Shown: in pieces, positions 37,233 through 49,520 of the stretch
Layout of the letters: every line of letters begins with the position of its first letter
Numbering within the stretch: the stretch's first letter is position 1
From: Balaenoptera acutorostrata
Taxonomy: Eukaryota; Chordata; Mammalia; Artiodactyla; Balaenopteridae
NCBI RefSeq assembly: GCF_949987535.1
Contig: NC_080075.1
Location: 44,885,536-44,949,535 of the forward strand
Length of the DNA stretch: 64,000 nucleotides
Reading direction: 5' to 3'
Translations under genes and position numbers: made by a program
Notes under the pieces: generated by a model
Databases searched by the model: none
Told to the model about the DNA's origin: nothing
Seen by the model: only the letters and a program-made list of their open reading frames with translations

Positions 37233-39284
37233 AATGAGAATAGCTTATAGCTTAGTTTTCCCAGTTTTTCAACTTTCTCTTCCTCATCAATGGTTTCCTT
37301 CAAGGATGTCTTTTACGTAAAGCATCCTAGAATGTTCTGTTTCCCACCTCATTCATCATTTAGTTGCCATGTTTTATTCTTTGTTTCAACTGGCTAATGT
37401 TAAGAGATCGATGGTCCAGTACATAAACAAGCTGACCAGAGGGGCTAGAGAAGACAACATGAGGCTCATAACAAAACCCTTCTTACTGACATTTCCCTTA
37501 TGAACACGGCCTGCTGAAAAGCTGTTATTGAATCAAGAATATATCACCAAATGGAGGTTTGAAATTGACCACTCCACCACACACTCACCACGGTTGCAAA
37601 ACTACTGCCTTGAGTTGACATCTATCTTCTACTTAGGTTCCTAGACCTTGGCACTAATCTCACCATTGAGCAAATATAAGTACATCTGCTTTCCAAGAAA
37701 GGTTCCTTTGCATTACAAATATTACTATAATTTCTAAGTTAGTGCAGTAACCCATAAACATTAGCGTTGCTCCCAAACTATGCTGAATGTACAGAGTAAA
37801 CCATGAGTCACAAAATATTTTCTCCAAAGCCAAGCACATCCGTCATGTGAATAATTTTTAAAACTGATGCAGACATGCTCATGAGCGACACTGTTGCTAA
37901 TATTTAGAACTTTTTCTGACCTTTGAAACCATTCTTCAGCATTAGGTTTCAAGTGAACTGAACACAAAGCTTAAAGCTGAACAAATGTAAATTAAGTGTA
38001 TTTTCAGTAAGTATACTGGAAGAGTATGCCAAAGGAAATTTCACATTACTTCATTTTCTGAGCTTGAATTTTTGCTTTCTTATATAGACAAGTGCATACA
38101 CACACACAAACACAGTCACACATATACCTGTTGGTACACACAGGCCTTGTGTTCACTAAAAATGGGCTGACATTCCGGATTCGATGATTTTCAGAGGCAT
38201 AGCCTAACCAAAACGTTATCAGTCAGGAATTTTAAACGTCTATCTTTTAGGATCTCCACTCATTTCTATCAGATTTCTTTCCGACCAGGTTCCCTTCTGC
38301 TGGTCAGAATCAACATTAAGAAGCATATTTGCTATCAGGTAGATGTCAACATCTGTTTTAGCTGTATTTTTTTAGCAGCAGAACAGCCCAGATTTTCTTT
38401 GTAATTTATTTTTGATATCACTATCATTCCATTTTCTCCATGCTTCCCTTTTGAAGTACATTTAAATCTTCCTTAAAATATAGTGAGCACTCTTCTAGAG
38501 AACGCCTAACTTTATTTTAGTTCCTTTGATTTGTAATGCATAGCTTTAGCAGTCCGTCTCAACATATTATTTGTTTTCATCTCTGAAGCTCTACGTTGAG
38601 ATCTCAGAAGTTTGCTTTTTAGGATAACTTCCTAGACTATCAGGTGGTTTCTACTTAGGACTCATTGCCTTCTGACTGGTGTAACCTTCATACAATTTAA
38701 AATTTCATTTTATTATATTAAGGAATGGCATGAGATGATTCTAGGTTCCTAACTTTCTATGTACTTAATGCATTAAGAAAAAAAGTGCAGTTTCAAACTA
38801 GAGGCTCAGGATGCAGTAGGGGTCAGGGCAGTGACAGAATCAATGTGTGGTGTCAGCGGTGGTAGTTGGGGCATGGGCAGGCAATGCTGCCAAAGGACAC
38901 CTCACGCCTAAAAGCAAGACCACTGATAATTTTACAGAGACTGTTGCATGGGTGCTGCTCTGAACACTTCTCTGTTCTTTCCCAATTAAGTTCACATCAA
39001 GTCCAGTAGGAGAGTAGATGTTGATTTGCTTGGGGAGCCAATCCATCATTGCTCTGAGAGTGCCAGCGCAGGTGCCAGGTAACGGTGGAGTTTGGATTCC
39101 ACTACTGCAAAGATAACATCACTTGGTTACTTCCTTCCAAGTAATCCATTCGGTAACCTGTCTTATAAATCTGCCATAAACAGAGGTAGTTTTTAAAGAA
39201 AACAACTGTGGGAGTAAATGTGTTGTCCTAATTGACAGGTGTTTTGACCACTAAACCACTTCTAAATTCTCAAATTGATGTATT

Positions 39285-39317
39285 TGTGTGTGTGTGTGTG
39301 TTTGTGCGTGTGTGTGT
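39285..39317. repeat. (GT)n microsatellite
   Basis: gtgtgtgtgtgtgtgt, then a tttgtgc interruption and further gtgtgtgtg. Confidence 0.93.
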
Positions 39318-39784
39318 TTTATCAGTCCTCCATGCTGTGTTGCCTGCTAATTTAGTTCAATCTACAGTCTAGGAAATAACTCCTTTCTTTCCAAGATCCA
39401 GGTCATTACTGTGAATAATTAAAAAGCAGGGCTCTACCCTGTTGGTAAATTCTTTCCACCTTGAAATAATTCCGTTGCCTGGCACTGCTGTGGTCATCAT
39501 GCCTGACCCTTCACCCAGTTTTCAGGCTCCTTTGCCAGCTCCCTGCCTATGGTGGGTCTGCACTTTAGGTACTCACTTTCCTTGCTGATTTCCTGACGAT
39601 ATAAGTATAATATTAAATGCACATGCAGTTCCTTACCGTGTTCCTCTTTTGTGCCAATTATGTATCTTGATTTGGTCTTTTGTGTCTATTTTTTCCTGAC
39701 TTACACAGACCTTCTTCTCCAGCAAAATCGAATATGTGCAGCATCAGTTAGTGTCCTGCCCCAAATGTTCTCTCTCGCGTCTCT

Positions 39785-39974
39785 CAAGGTGCAAGCTTAG
39801 TGCTAGACTTTCCTTTTTTCATGCTGCTTAGAAATTCTATGACGTTCATTGTCTGTGCTATTTCCGGTAGATGCCCAATAAATCTTTCTGAATTGAAATA
39901 TGTATTTCTTTCATTAAAATATAAGCTCCTTGGGGACAGGGACTGTACCTTAGTGTCACTTGCAATGTACATTT
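39785..39974 (+). repeat. L2-type LINE 3' end (forward)
   Basis: 'gatgcccaataaatctttct' and 'aaaatataagctccttgggg', then 'acagggactgtaccttagtg', match L2 3'-end blocks. A CHR SINE is inserted immediately after. Open frames on both strands across 39,784-39,982 are repeat-derived. Confidence 0.6.
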
Positions 39975-39991
39975 GGTATTAGATATTTTAA

Positions 39992-40286
39992 TTTTTTTTT
40001 AGAAATTTATTATTTATTTATTTTTTGCTGTGCTGTGTCTTCGTTGCTGTGTGGGGGCTTTCTCGAGTTGCGGTGAGCGGGGGCTACTTTTCGTTGCGGT
40101 GCGCGGGCTTCTCATTGCTGTGGCTTCTCTTGTTGAGGAGCACGGGCTCTAGGCACGTGGGCTTGGTAGTTGTGGCACACGGGCTTAGCTGCTCTGTGGA
40201 TGTGGGACCTTCCCGGACCAGGGATTGAACCTGTGTCCCCTGCGTTGGCGGGTAGATTCCTAACCACTGCACCACCAGGGAAGTCC
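39992..40286 (-). mobile_element. CHR-type tRNA-derived SINE (reverse orientation)
   Basis: On the minus strand it begins ggacttccctggtggtgcag, includes gttcaatccctggtccggga, and ends in an (AAAT)n tail and A9. A perfect 17-bp target duplication, GGTATTAGATATTTTAA, is at 39,975-39,991 and 40,287-40,303. This is the longest duplication of the five copies. Frames 40,025-40,228 and 40,084-40,275 are SINE-derived. Confidence 0.95.
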
Positions 40287-40303
40287 GGTATTAGATATTT
40301 TAA

Positions 40304-42728
40304 AAACCTATTTTTTTGATTGGCAGATTGGTTTGATAAACTATTTTCCTTGAGTTTCTCTTCTTTAGAAAGGTCAGATTTTTGATTTGTCTGCTCTTAC
40401 AAGTCATCTATTTCACATGGTAGTTCCTTAAAGGGATTTAGCTGTTTCCTTACTATGTCACTATCCTTCTTCTGGCTCTTCTAGATTTTGCTGTGTGTAT
40501 CTTATGGGGAGAAAAAGCATTTGTCCAGTCTGCTTCTTTATAGGAATAACTGGAAGGGCAGTAATTCGGCATTTGTTAGTTTTTTAAAAATGGAAGGAAG
40601 GGGAGGCTTTTAATTGTATGGGAAATTTAATTAGATTTAGACTAATTAAATTCATTTTTTATATTAACATGTGCACAAATATTATTGCATCTCGTTAGAT
40701 TTCATTCTTCTAGCCTTACTGAACAATACTCAGTAGTAGTTTCAGATTACAATAAGTTCATTATGAAGATAAGGTGGAATTAGTGTAGGAAGCTCAGCTG
40801 GTTGAAGGGGTCTGTACTTTAATTACTGCAGAGGGTGTGCATATTAATTACAACACAAGTGATATTTACTGTACCTCAGGAACATATGACAGGGTAAAGA
40901 TACTGACAGCACCAGCTAATAAACTCAGTATGATAATGAGGAGAAAAGACCATAAAAATAGAAGGAAATAAAATTATTCATAAAGTATATTGATCCCAAA
41001 GTAAAGACATTAAGCTCTGATGAAGGGCAACAAAAGGGAAGCTCCTCACTTTATCAAACAAATAACCAAAGTAGAGAAATGTTAGCAGGGAGACAGATTG
41101 TCATTATCCTGGTCACATGATCAGACTCCAGAGAGTACACAGGAGCCATAAAATGGGAGATTTTTAATAAATCAGCAGAAAGCCATACTGTCACCTGCAG
41201 GAACCGAGGTCGCAGTGGCTAAGGACAGCTCCTGGGAGTGGAGAAGTCGGATATGCTGCAGGGCAAACAGGGAAGGAACCGCACGCACACAAAATCTGGT
41301 TCAAGAGCCACTGTGCCCTCTGGAAAAGAGAGGGGGCACCTACAAATACTCTGAAAATAGTTCTCAGGAGCAACCCAGAGGCCATCACTCACTTTTCCCT
41401 GTGGTTTGAAATCACCAGCTGTGATTTTGAGATGGTGAAGGGAAACCAGTGGGGCTTGTTTGGATAATTGTTCCCAGGAAATGCTCATTTCTGCCATGAT
41501 CCTGTCTAAATCTATACAGCTCAAAGGAAAGTTCAAATTTTGGCCTAGAGTGATTGAATCTGAAGTTTTATTTGTTTTGTTTTTACATGGGCCTTCCAAA
41601 AGAATGGTCATTTTTTGAACAATTATTTAGTCAACTACTAGCATTTATAAACAAGTTTATTTTAGAAAAAAAATTGGCCAACATGCTAATTCTTCATTTA
41701 CATTAAATATTTAATATAGTCATGTTTTTGCTAAGTATGTATTTGTTATTTTGGAGTTTATTAGCCAAAATCTGCCAGATACTGCTCATAGTTGACATAT
41801 CATGGAAAAAAACGATATTAGTTACCTATTTATCTTAACACATGAAGTGATGATGTGGACCAAACTCTTTGAATCGCTTTAAGTTAATTTTATGAGGAAA
41901 ACATTTTTTTGTGGGCGTATGTATGATTTTACTGTATATTGGAAATATGTGATATATATTTGTATATGTGAACTTGAGTGTGTATATAAAAGAATATGCA
42001 GTTCTGGTTCAAACACCTCCAAAAAATAAATTATTATTCACTAGAACCTGGAGAAAACGGAGAGAAGGGCATACCTAGGGCAGTACGTAATCTGGGCCTG
42101 CATCTTGGTAACACAATTAGAGTCGTCTGGAGACAGAAGACAAAAGAAGAGAGTCCTCATTTTGGTTGAAAGCCATAAAATCATGAACTGAAAGGATTAG
42201 ACATCAAATTACAGAATGAAATTATGGAAAAAATCTCACTTTGCAACTTAGGCAAGACAAATAAAAGGAATAACTGATTCCCTCACATCTGAAGTATTTT
42301 AAGTTATGCATCCTGGAGCAGAAGTGACGATAGCCCTGGACACTATCATGAAGTAGGGGTGTCATCCCTTGTTTCCAGTTTCTCCCTCTGCCCTCTTCAG
42401 GGCCTTACTTTTATCCATCCCTAATATATTCCTGTGGTTTCACACTAGCTTTTCTCTCCTTTGGTGGTGGGTTGAAAAGTTGTTTCACTCACATTAAGGT
42501 GAAATATATCCAGTGATGTTTTTATTTTAAGAGCACAATGCTTCATGTAAGCTCACATGTTATAACTTGACTGTTAATGAAGTCATTATATACAAGTAGA
42601 AGAATCCACCTGAAATTACTCAGATGTATCAAATATGCATATGACCCACATGAAAGGTCAAACATAGAACATGGGGAAAAGAGGTGGTAATTCAAGTTTT
42701 ATAATTGTTGTGAAATGGGTTACTTTCT
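40304..42728. other. AT-rich sequence, no gene established
   Basis: The longest frame, 41,219-41,611 on the minus strand (130 codons), has no recognised domain, no start context and no codon signature I can defend. Overlapping plus-strand frames at 41,215-41,409 make a chance frame likely. Confidence 0.4.
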
Positions 42729-42886
42729 TTTTTTAAAAATTTTTATTGGAGTATAGTTGATTTACAATGTTGTGTTAGTTTCAGGCAAAGTGAATGTTAT
42801 GCATATACATATATCCACTGGTTTTTTTTTAAAGATTCTTTTCCCATATAGGCCATTACAGACTATTGAGTAGAGCTCCCTGTGGA
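42729..42886 (-). mobile_element. L1 3'-UTR fragment (reverse orientation)
   Basis: 'aaaatttttattggagtata', 'gttgatttacaatgttgtgt', 'tagtttcaggcaaagtgaat', 'attcttttcccatataggcc' and 'attgagtagagctccctgtg' are hallmark blocks of the cetartiodactyl L1 3' end. A 'gaaatgggttactt' string flanks both sides (about 42,713-42,726 and 42,886-42,899), consistent with a target duplication. Confidence 0.85.
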
Positions 42887-42944
42887 AATGGGTTACTTTA
42901 ATCAATATATGTGTGATATTACAATGTTAAGGCACAAGGCTATG

Positions 42945-43032
42945 GGACTGTTTGGTACCTGGAACGTGGTGGGTTGGTGTTTGATAAATATTTATTGAAT
43001 GAATAAATAACAAATGATTGAATGAATTGACC
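42945..43032 (+). repeat. L2-type LINE 3' end (forward)
   Basis: 'tttggtacctggaacgtggt', then 'ttgataaatatttattgaat' and 'gaataaataacaaatgattg', ends in the L2 terminal TGAATGA-type repeat. Confidence 0.6.
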
Positions 43033-43611
43033 TCAGGTGGTGTTTGATCAGTCTTTGAAAATTATTGGCAGTGTTTCTGCTATGCCTAGTGAACTGGGTA
43101 CTGGCTGTCACACTGGCCTTGGGCTTTTGTGCTAGCAGGCCCTAATTACAGTATCTCTGTCATCACCTGAGATGTGAATGCTGGCTGGAGGATTACCACT
43201 GTTGGGTGGCTAGGCCCTTGCCCCGTGTTTGGATGTAAAGGATGTAGGTCATAATGGGAGATTGATGCACTTGTGTTGAAATCTGGAACGTGAAGCTGTC
43301 TGCAGCTCACCCCTTGGGAAGTTCAAACAGTTTTATGATAAATATAAATAGCTTTAGCAGACTTTCAGTTATCAAGATGTTGATGTATGTTTACTTGTTC
43401 AAAATATCCTGACACTTGGAAACAAAAGAATGGTTTAGGTGCATACCAACTATATGTACAAGCTTCTTGGGAACAGATGGGAAATTCCAAGCCTATGACC
43501 CCCTATCAACTAGGATTTAGGCTGGGCTTAGCTGAGAATAATTCTGATTTTCTGTTAGTGTTTTATGGGTGCCTGATATAACATGACTTCTCTTTGACAA
43601 GGTTTTAAATT

Positions 43612-43658
43612 TTTCCTCTTAGTATGATTTTTCCTGGAAAAATCATACTCAGAGGAAA
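43612..43658. repeat. 47-bp near-perfect inverted repeat (hairpin)
   Basis: Two 23-nt arms around a single central base (43,635). Only one mismatch is present: 43,619 T against 43,651 opposite in the other arm region (ctctt versus cagag). The core reads agtatgatttttcc-T-ggaaaaatcatact. It has no CHR, L1 or MIR match. Confidence 0.9.
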
Positions 43659-44273
43659 CTCACAAGGTTCCCGCTGCCCTTGTGCCATCTCATTGCCCTT
43701 AGCTTCTTCCCTTCCCTCATATACATTGCTTCAGTGATCTGTAGTTCGTAGTTGACCGTTATTTTTCATCCTTTACCCATCTGTTGATAATTTGGTTCTG
43801 ATACTGTTTCTGCAATTGATACTTTGTCTTTTACATGTTCTTACCTTACTGGCTAATTTTTGCACTTGCCATTCTGGAACTGCTCTTTTCTTTTTCAGCA
43901 GAGAAAGAGTTGAGTTTATTGAGAAACTAGTTTAGGGACATCAATCGATCAATGTCCGTTTAAGAAAGAAGGTCAGTCTTTAGCTTCCTTCATTTATTTC
44001 TTCTTTGAATTATGAGGAGATAAAGAATAGTTGATGCAGGTATTAAATAGACATGGATTCTGATGTTCAACATGTTGTAGAAAGCAGAGGATTTAGGAAT
44101 TAAAATAGCAGTGAGACAAAATGGGTTGTATTACCTAACGATTGGGATAACAGCCTATATCATCAACTTAAGGAAATTGTTAGTTTTACATTTGGAATAA
44201 GTATATGAGCAATCTCACCACACTATATTGGTTAAAGTTAAATAGTTAAGTTTAAACACAATAAGTGACCTTT
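43659..44273. other. AT-rich sequence, no gene seen
   Basis: No recognisable repeat or coding frame. Confidence 0.4.
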
Positions 44274-44288
44274 AAAAATATGAAATTA

Positions 44289-44568
44289 GGGACTTCCCTG
44301 GTGGCGAAGTGGTTAAGAATCCACCTGCCAATGCAGGGGACTCGGGTTCGAGCCCTGGTCTGGGAAGATCCCACATGCCGCGGAGCGGCTGGGCCCGTGA
44401 GCCACAATTACTGAGCCTGTGTGCCACAACTACTGAAGCCTGCACACCTAGAGCCCACGCTCTGCAACAAGAGAAGCCGCTGCAATGAGAAGCCCACACA
44501 CCACAACGAAAACCCAACGCCTCCAATAAATAGATAGATAAATAAATAAATAAATAAATTTATAAAAA
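44289..44568 (+). mobile_element. CHR-type tRNA-derived SINE (forward)
   Basis: It begins gggacttccctggtggcgaa, has cgggttcgagccctgg (a strong B-box-like block), and ends in aataaatagatagataaata and (AAAT)n. A perfect 15-bp target duplication, AAAAATATGAAATTA, is at 44,274-44,288 and 44,569-44,583. Minus-strand frames at 44,272-44,648 are SINE-derived. Confidence 0.95.
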
Positions 44569-44983
44569 AAAAATATGAAATTACATTTGACCCAATATGC
44601 TTTGTAATCTCTACAGTTAGAGGGAGCCACAAAACCCTTGTGTTTCAACTACACAGAACATCTTGTTGATCTTCATTGCAGTGGAGTGAAAATTAGAGAA
44701 ATTTCCCCAAGCATTTGAACCTTAGTGCAGAGTTTAAATCCTTTAAGCACCTCAAGCTCCAAGTAATTTCATAGATTAAAGTTTCAGAAGGTTAAGTTTC
44801 CGGTATAAAAAATTTGTGTTTGTGTACATTGATAATTAGAAAAAAGTATTTCATGAAATTCTGAGGAGGTATGATTGAATAGATAATTAAAAATCGTAAC
44901 ATTCTAATCAATAAAAGAGATGGATATGATTGCTCTTGCCATTCTGTTTCTTGGACCTTGTAAATCTTCATAAATCCTTTCCC

Positions 44984-45005
44984 TTTTTTTTTTTTTTTTT
45001 TTTTT
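44984..45005. repeat. Poly-T tract (22 T)
   Basis: An uninterrupted run after 'atcctttccc'; possibly the tail of an eroded reverse-oriented retroposon. Confidence 0.9.
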
Positions 45006-45514
45006 AAAGATCATGTTGTATATTCATTACCACAAAGTGGGAGTCACAGTCAAGGTTTCCTGTAAGTCTTAGGTTGTAGAGCTCCAACGAGTGTGCTAAA
45101 GTAATAATTCATTGAGAAACCTCAGAAGTGACTCGTAGAATATAGTATTAATAGAAATGGAGGAACAGAAAAGGCAACCTGTGATGGAAAATTCACAGAT
45201 CTCTTAGAAATTGTCAAATGGATCAACGTCACTAGGAACTCTTGAGAAGAGGGAAGATGCTGTGCTTGTATTTGATTTAACAATAACAAACACCGAAGCA
45301 AAACTGATTTCATTTGGAAAGGATCATTTTTTCAGTTACCTTTTCTGAAATAATCCCCACCCTCTGTTCCCTCATTCCTGTTACAATTAGTCATTACCTA
45401 CCGTTGCTTGTGATTTGTTGGCAGTCTCTAACTGCAATCTGTTGCTCTGTGACAGATCGATTCTTTTAGCCCAGACTCATTCCTGAATTCAGCCAAAATT
45501 AAAAAGAATTATAT

Positions 45515-45546
45515 ATATGTGTGTGTGTACATACACACACACACAT
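45515..45546. repeat. (TG)n joined to (CA)n, self-complementary dinucleotide repeat
   Basis: tatatgtgtgtgtgt is followed by acatacacacacacaca, so one half pairs with the other. Confidence 0.9.
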
Positions 45547-46760
45547 TACATTCCTCTGGCTAATGTGGCAGATCATTCTTTAAAAAGCTGCTTTTAAGGG
45601 AGACCATTAATGAACTCTGCATGTATACAGCAGGAGTGAACACTATTAAGTGACCCCCTATGCAGAATGGGTTCAGAATGCAGATGTGTAGACTGTGGAC
45701 TTTGAAGTATATTCTTTTAAGTCGTCACTTTTAAAGGAGATAATTTCAGAGCAATATTTTTGTTAGAGAAGAGGCGTTGCTTCTGAGCCTACTGAAGAGA
45801 ATTTGTAGAAATCTTGTTTATACCCACACACATAGATGTATACACACACCACTGCATTTAAATAATTCCAGTAAGATTCATATTCCTCGGGTTTTTCAGA
45901 AAAAGAAATTAAAGTTTTGTTGCAATCAATTTAACAGAGAGCTTTGGTGTAGCAAAATATATGCTTCGTAGCCCTTCAAAATTTATGCAGTTTGTACATA
46001 TAGATGTATGCTGTATATATTTTGAAGTGATTCGTATGTTGAATTTTTTTCCTCACTTAAAACCATGCTGCATAATTGATTGGGAGAGTTACTGTCGTCA
46101 CAGTCTATTTTTGCAGCAAAGCAGAGGCTATTTGAGATGCTTGTGGGTTTTTTTTTTGTTGTTTTTTTCTTAAATGCTTTACTTTATTGCAAGGAAAGGA
46201 AAAACTAGTCATTATATAGCAAGATACTATCCATTGTTGGTTTGTTCTGAACAATGCGGAATTAAGTAACATTATTGCATGACAAGATCAATATGTTAAA
46301 AAACACATTTTCTCCATTAGCCTTTGGTGTTACTGTTGTCTGACTCTGCAACTGTATTTGGTGAAACACACACACAATCATACACACTAATATACTCACT
46401 GACATTTTAAAAATGTGTAGTCTGTTGAGTTTGCTACCTTACAGATCCAAGGAACAGCTTGCTTCTCAACATTTATGTATAATGTTACCTCAGTCACAAG
46501 GCCAGGGCCACAAGAGTTGCCAAATTAAGGAAATTGGTGGGCTAGTGAGGAAAATACTGCTGAACCAAAAGGCAGATGTTTCACTGTATGTTGTACATTG
46601 GTGGAATACCTTCAATCTGTCAGCTTCATTTTCTCAAAGTATAAACTAGCCACTCTCCTGGTTCCTGATTCCATTTCAGGTTTTTAAAGGGGCCCCTTGC
46701 TTGGCTGCTGGAAAACTACCAGCTTTCCTCAGTCTAAAAATAAGACAAGGTAGTCATTCA

Positions 46761-46834
46761 TGACCACTTGAGAAATTTACTTGAGAAATTTCTTACCACT
46801 TGAGAAATTTACTCTGACCACTTGAGAAATACTT
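46761..46834 (+). repeat. Short tandem repeat of a 'ccacttgagaaatttac' unit
   Basis: Four copies of acttgagaaat occur within 74 bp. Three keep the leading 'acc' and two keep 'tgacc', with spacing of about 15-29 bp. Confidence 0.85.
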
Positions 46835-48974
46835 AAAAAATCTTTTTCAAGCTCAATTTGGAAGGCGGCTGTAGGTATTATGGTCATTATGCAACTTTAC
46901 AAATAAATCCATGATAGCTGATACAGAATTTAAACAGTATATCAATATATGCATGCCACAGAGGCTCGTAAATAGCATAATAGCAGGATTAGATTGCAAA
47001 ATGCTTGCATTTTTCGTCAAATTACTCTTCTTATCAAATCCTTTTATGAATAAAAAGAAAAGTCCTTAAACATAGGAATGTGGAAATTGAGAACTGAAAA
47101 TGTTACTCCAAGTAACCAAGGGATATAGAAAGGGACAGCTCTATTATACTTTGTTTTGCATTATTACCACCTTTAAAATCATTTAGTATAATCTTTTTCC
47201 AAAATTATAAGGATTTTTTCTTTACAATTAAAAATTTTTTTTACAATTTTATAACTTTACAGACTTAAGACTAGAAAAATTACTTAAGTGAACACACTAA
47301 TTCATTGAAACATTACATAAGATTAAAGTCTACTTTTAACGTGATATCATTGTATATAGGATCTAAAGACTTTATCAAATTATTTGGATTTTACTAGATC
47401 TGAATAAATAGCAGAAAACACACAGAAACTAATTCAAACATATTTCTTTGTTCCGGTAAATTACTACATATGCTTCTAGCTCCCTAGTATCGGAGGTTCT
47501 ATAAAAGGAGAATTTTTTTTTGCCATCCCAGTGTGTTTTATCCACCATTTAAAAACACATTTGAAATATATTGCAATCGTGTGAGAAGTGACATAAATAC
47601 ATTTGGTGATTAATATTTATTTGATCAACTGTGAGTGCAACAATATGACTTCTAATTTGAAACCACACAAGCTTCCTTTTCAGCAATCCTGCCTTTCAAA
47701 GCCTTTCATTTGCTATAGCACAGGCTGATCTTGGAAAGAGAATCTGTTAGATGTACTTTACCCTACTCTTCTTCCAACTTAACTGTTGAAACAGGACAGT
47801 GGGCATTTAGCCCTATTTCCAGGTGTGCCGTATTGAAACTTGTAAAATGTGTGAGGGGATGGGGAAACTCATAGACTCTAGGCCTCTGGGTGATTCCGGA
47901 GAGCTTGGCCTGTTGACATTTGTTCCAGGGTGTGTGTATTTGAAGGTCTATATTACGTTGTCTGCAATATGTAAACACGCTCCCATACATATTCTGTAAA
48001 AATGGCAGAGTAGATGTCAGGAAGACGTCTCCCAGTGTTAAATAATGATTCTGTTCCTTCTCATATTGTTATTCCTATTGTTTTATTTCTATCCCCTGTG
48101 CTCATGGTGTCTTTTGTGGTGCTTCAGCTGTGATGAGATGGCGGGTGAACACTTCCTCCAGAATTGACGCCAGCTGGTTTGGAAGACTGGCAAACCCTCA
48201 ACTTTCCCTCTATCCACCACGTTAGAGATTGACTTTATTATCTGCTGTAGCTCCACGCCATGCCCAGTCTCCAGTGGCCCAGAATGCAGGCACGTAACAC
48301 AGCCCCATTCACCGTCGCACTTATTTTGATTTAGTCATAACTTCAGGAATTGCCTTTTAACAACAACTACAAAAAAAAGTGAGGGTCATCTACTTCTAAT
48401 GCTGGAAACCCTGTGATAATCTGTTCCATGCATTCAAATGAAAATATGACTTCTTGGCAGAGAATAGCATTATAATGTAAAATCCCATATGCTGTTATAC
48501 AGTATGTTGCAATCTGTTTTACGGCTGCCTCTATTCTAACGAGTGAATACTGCCAATAAAGCAATTGAAGATAACACTAATTGCTTATTTCTGTGATCCA
48601 TAATTTTTATGGCTGCCTTATAGCTCTTTAGTCAAATAGATGCTTTTTGGCCTTTAAGATCTAGAACTCATGTACTGTAGCAGTTGAAACTGGAAATGTA
48701 CATGCTGGCCTGAGAAGCTTTTCTGTACTTGATGGATAGGATTCAGCAGAAAAATGATGGAAAGGTGCGAAAAAAAATATAGAAGTCTTAAACGGGCTCT
48801 GACAGGTAAACACAAGATTTTATCAATACTTAGGTAACTTTAAATAAATGTATACATATATGGCTGTGTATGAAACAAAATTAGGCTGTTAGGTCTTCTT
48901 TGCCTTCATGCATTTTGGGGCCTGTTGAACACCAAAGTGACCATGGAAGGCGTTGGTGGTGTGTGAGCATAGCT

Positions 48975-49140
48975 GGTTGGAGACTGTGTTTGATCTTGGC
49001 CTTTCCCGCATACTGACTTTGTGATCTTGAGCCAGTGATTCAGCTTTTCTGAGTTTAGGTTCCTCTTAGGAATGCTGTGATGACTAACTGGATGGGACAC
49101 ACTTTGATGACTGTAAAATACTGTACCCATGTTAGTGATT
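48975..49140 (+). repeat. MIR SINE (forward, tentative)
   Basis: 'gactttgtgatcttgagcca', 'gtgattcagcttttctgagt' and 'ttaggttcctcttaggaatg' approximate the forward MIR core. Confidence 0.55.
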
Positions 49141-49394
49141 GTCTTTGCTTGATCCCTGTTTGGGGCCATCATAACATGCTTTCTCATGAATAATCTTATA
49201 GAAACTCCAGATGATACAGCATTTGTCCAAGAATTTTTCCAGTCTTTTGCCCCTCAAAGACTGTGAACCAGCAGCACTGACCTCCCCTAGGAGCTTGGAG
49301 GGGATGCAGGATCTCTGTCTCCACCCCAGACCTGCTGACCAGACTCTTCCTTTTATCAAGATCCTTAGGTGATTAGTATACACGCTTGTCTAAC

Positions 49395-49520
49395 TTACCT
49401 CATAGATGAGAGAGTTGAGATGCAGCAAGGTGAAGTGATTCACAAGAGGTCTGTAGTGTGTTCAGAGTTAAGCTGGGACGAGAGCCCAGGTCTTCAGACC
49501 CTAAATCCAATCCACACTTG
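49395..49520 (-). repeat. MIR fragment (reverse orientation)
   Basis: 'cctcatagatgagagagttg', 'agatgcagcaaggtgaagtg' and 'gacgagagcccaggtcttca' fit reverse-complement MIR. Confidence 0.6.

Larger units (their letters stand above)
36586..39900. other. AT-rich sequence, no gene; TA/CA and GT microsatellites
   Basis: TA/CA tract at 37,186-37,232, CA-rich tract at 38,095-38,128 and (GT)n at 39,285-39,317. Frames at 37,761-37,967 and 38,840-39,049 have no recognised domains. Confidence 0.45.
44584..48970. other. AT-rich sequence, no gene; several simple repeats
   Basis: T22 at 44,984-45,005, a (TG)n-(CA)n inverted dinucleotide tract at 45,515-45,546 and a short tandem repeat at 46,761-46,834. 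Frames at 45,122-45,313, 45,777-46,173, 46,413-46,649, 47,763-47,990 and 48,367-48,564 have no recognised domain. Confidence 0.45.

Noticed and set aside
41219..41611. 130-codon open frame, minus strand
   Set aside because: No family recognised, and it is overlapped by another open frame on the plus strand at 41,215-41,409. No evidence of selection can be seen from one sequence.
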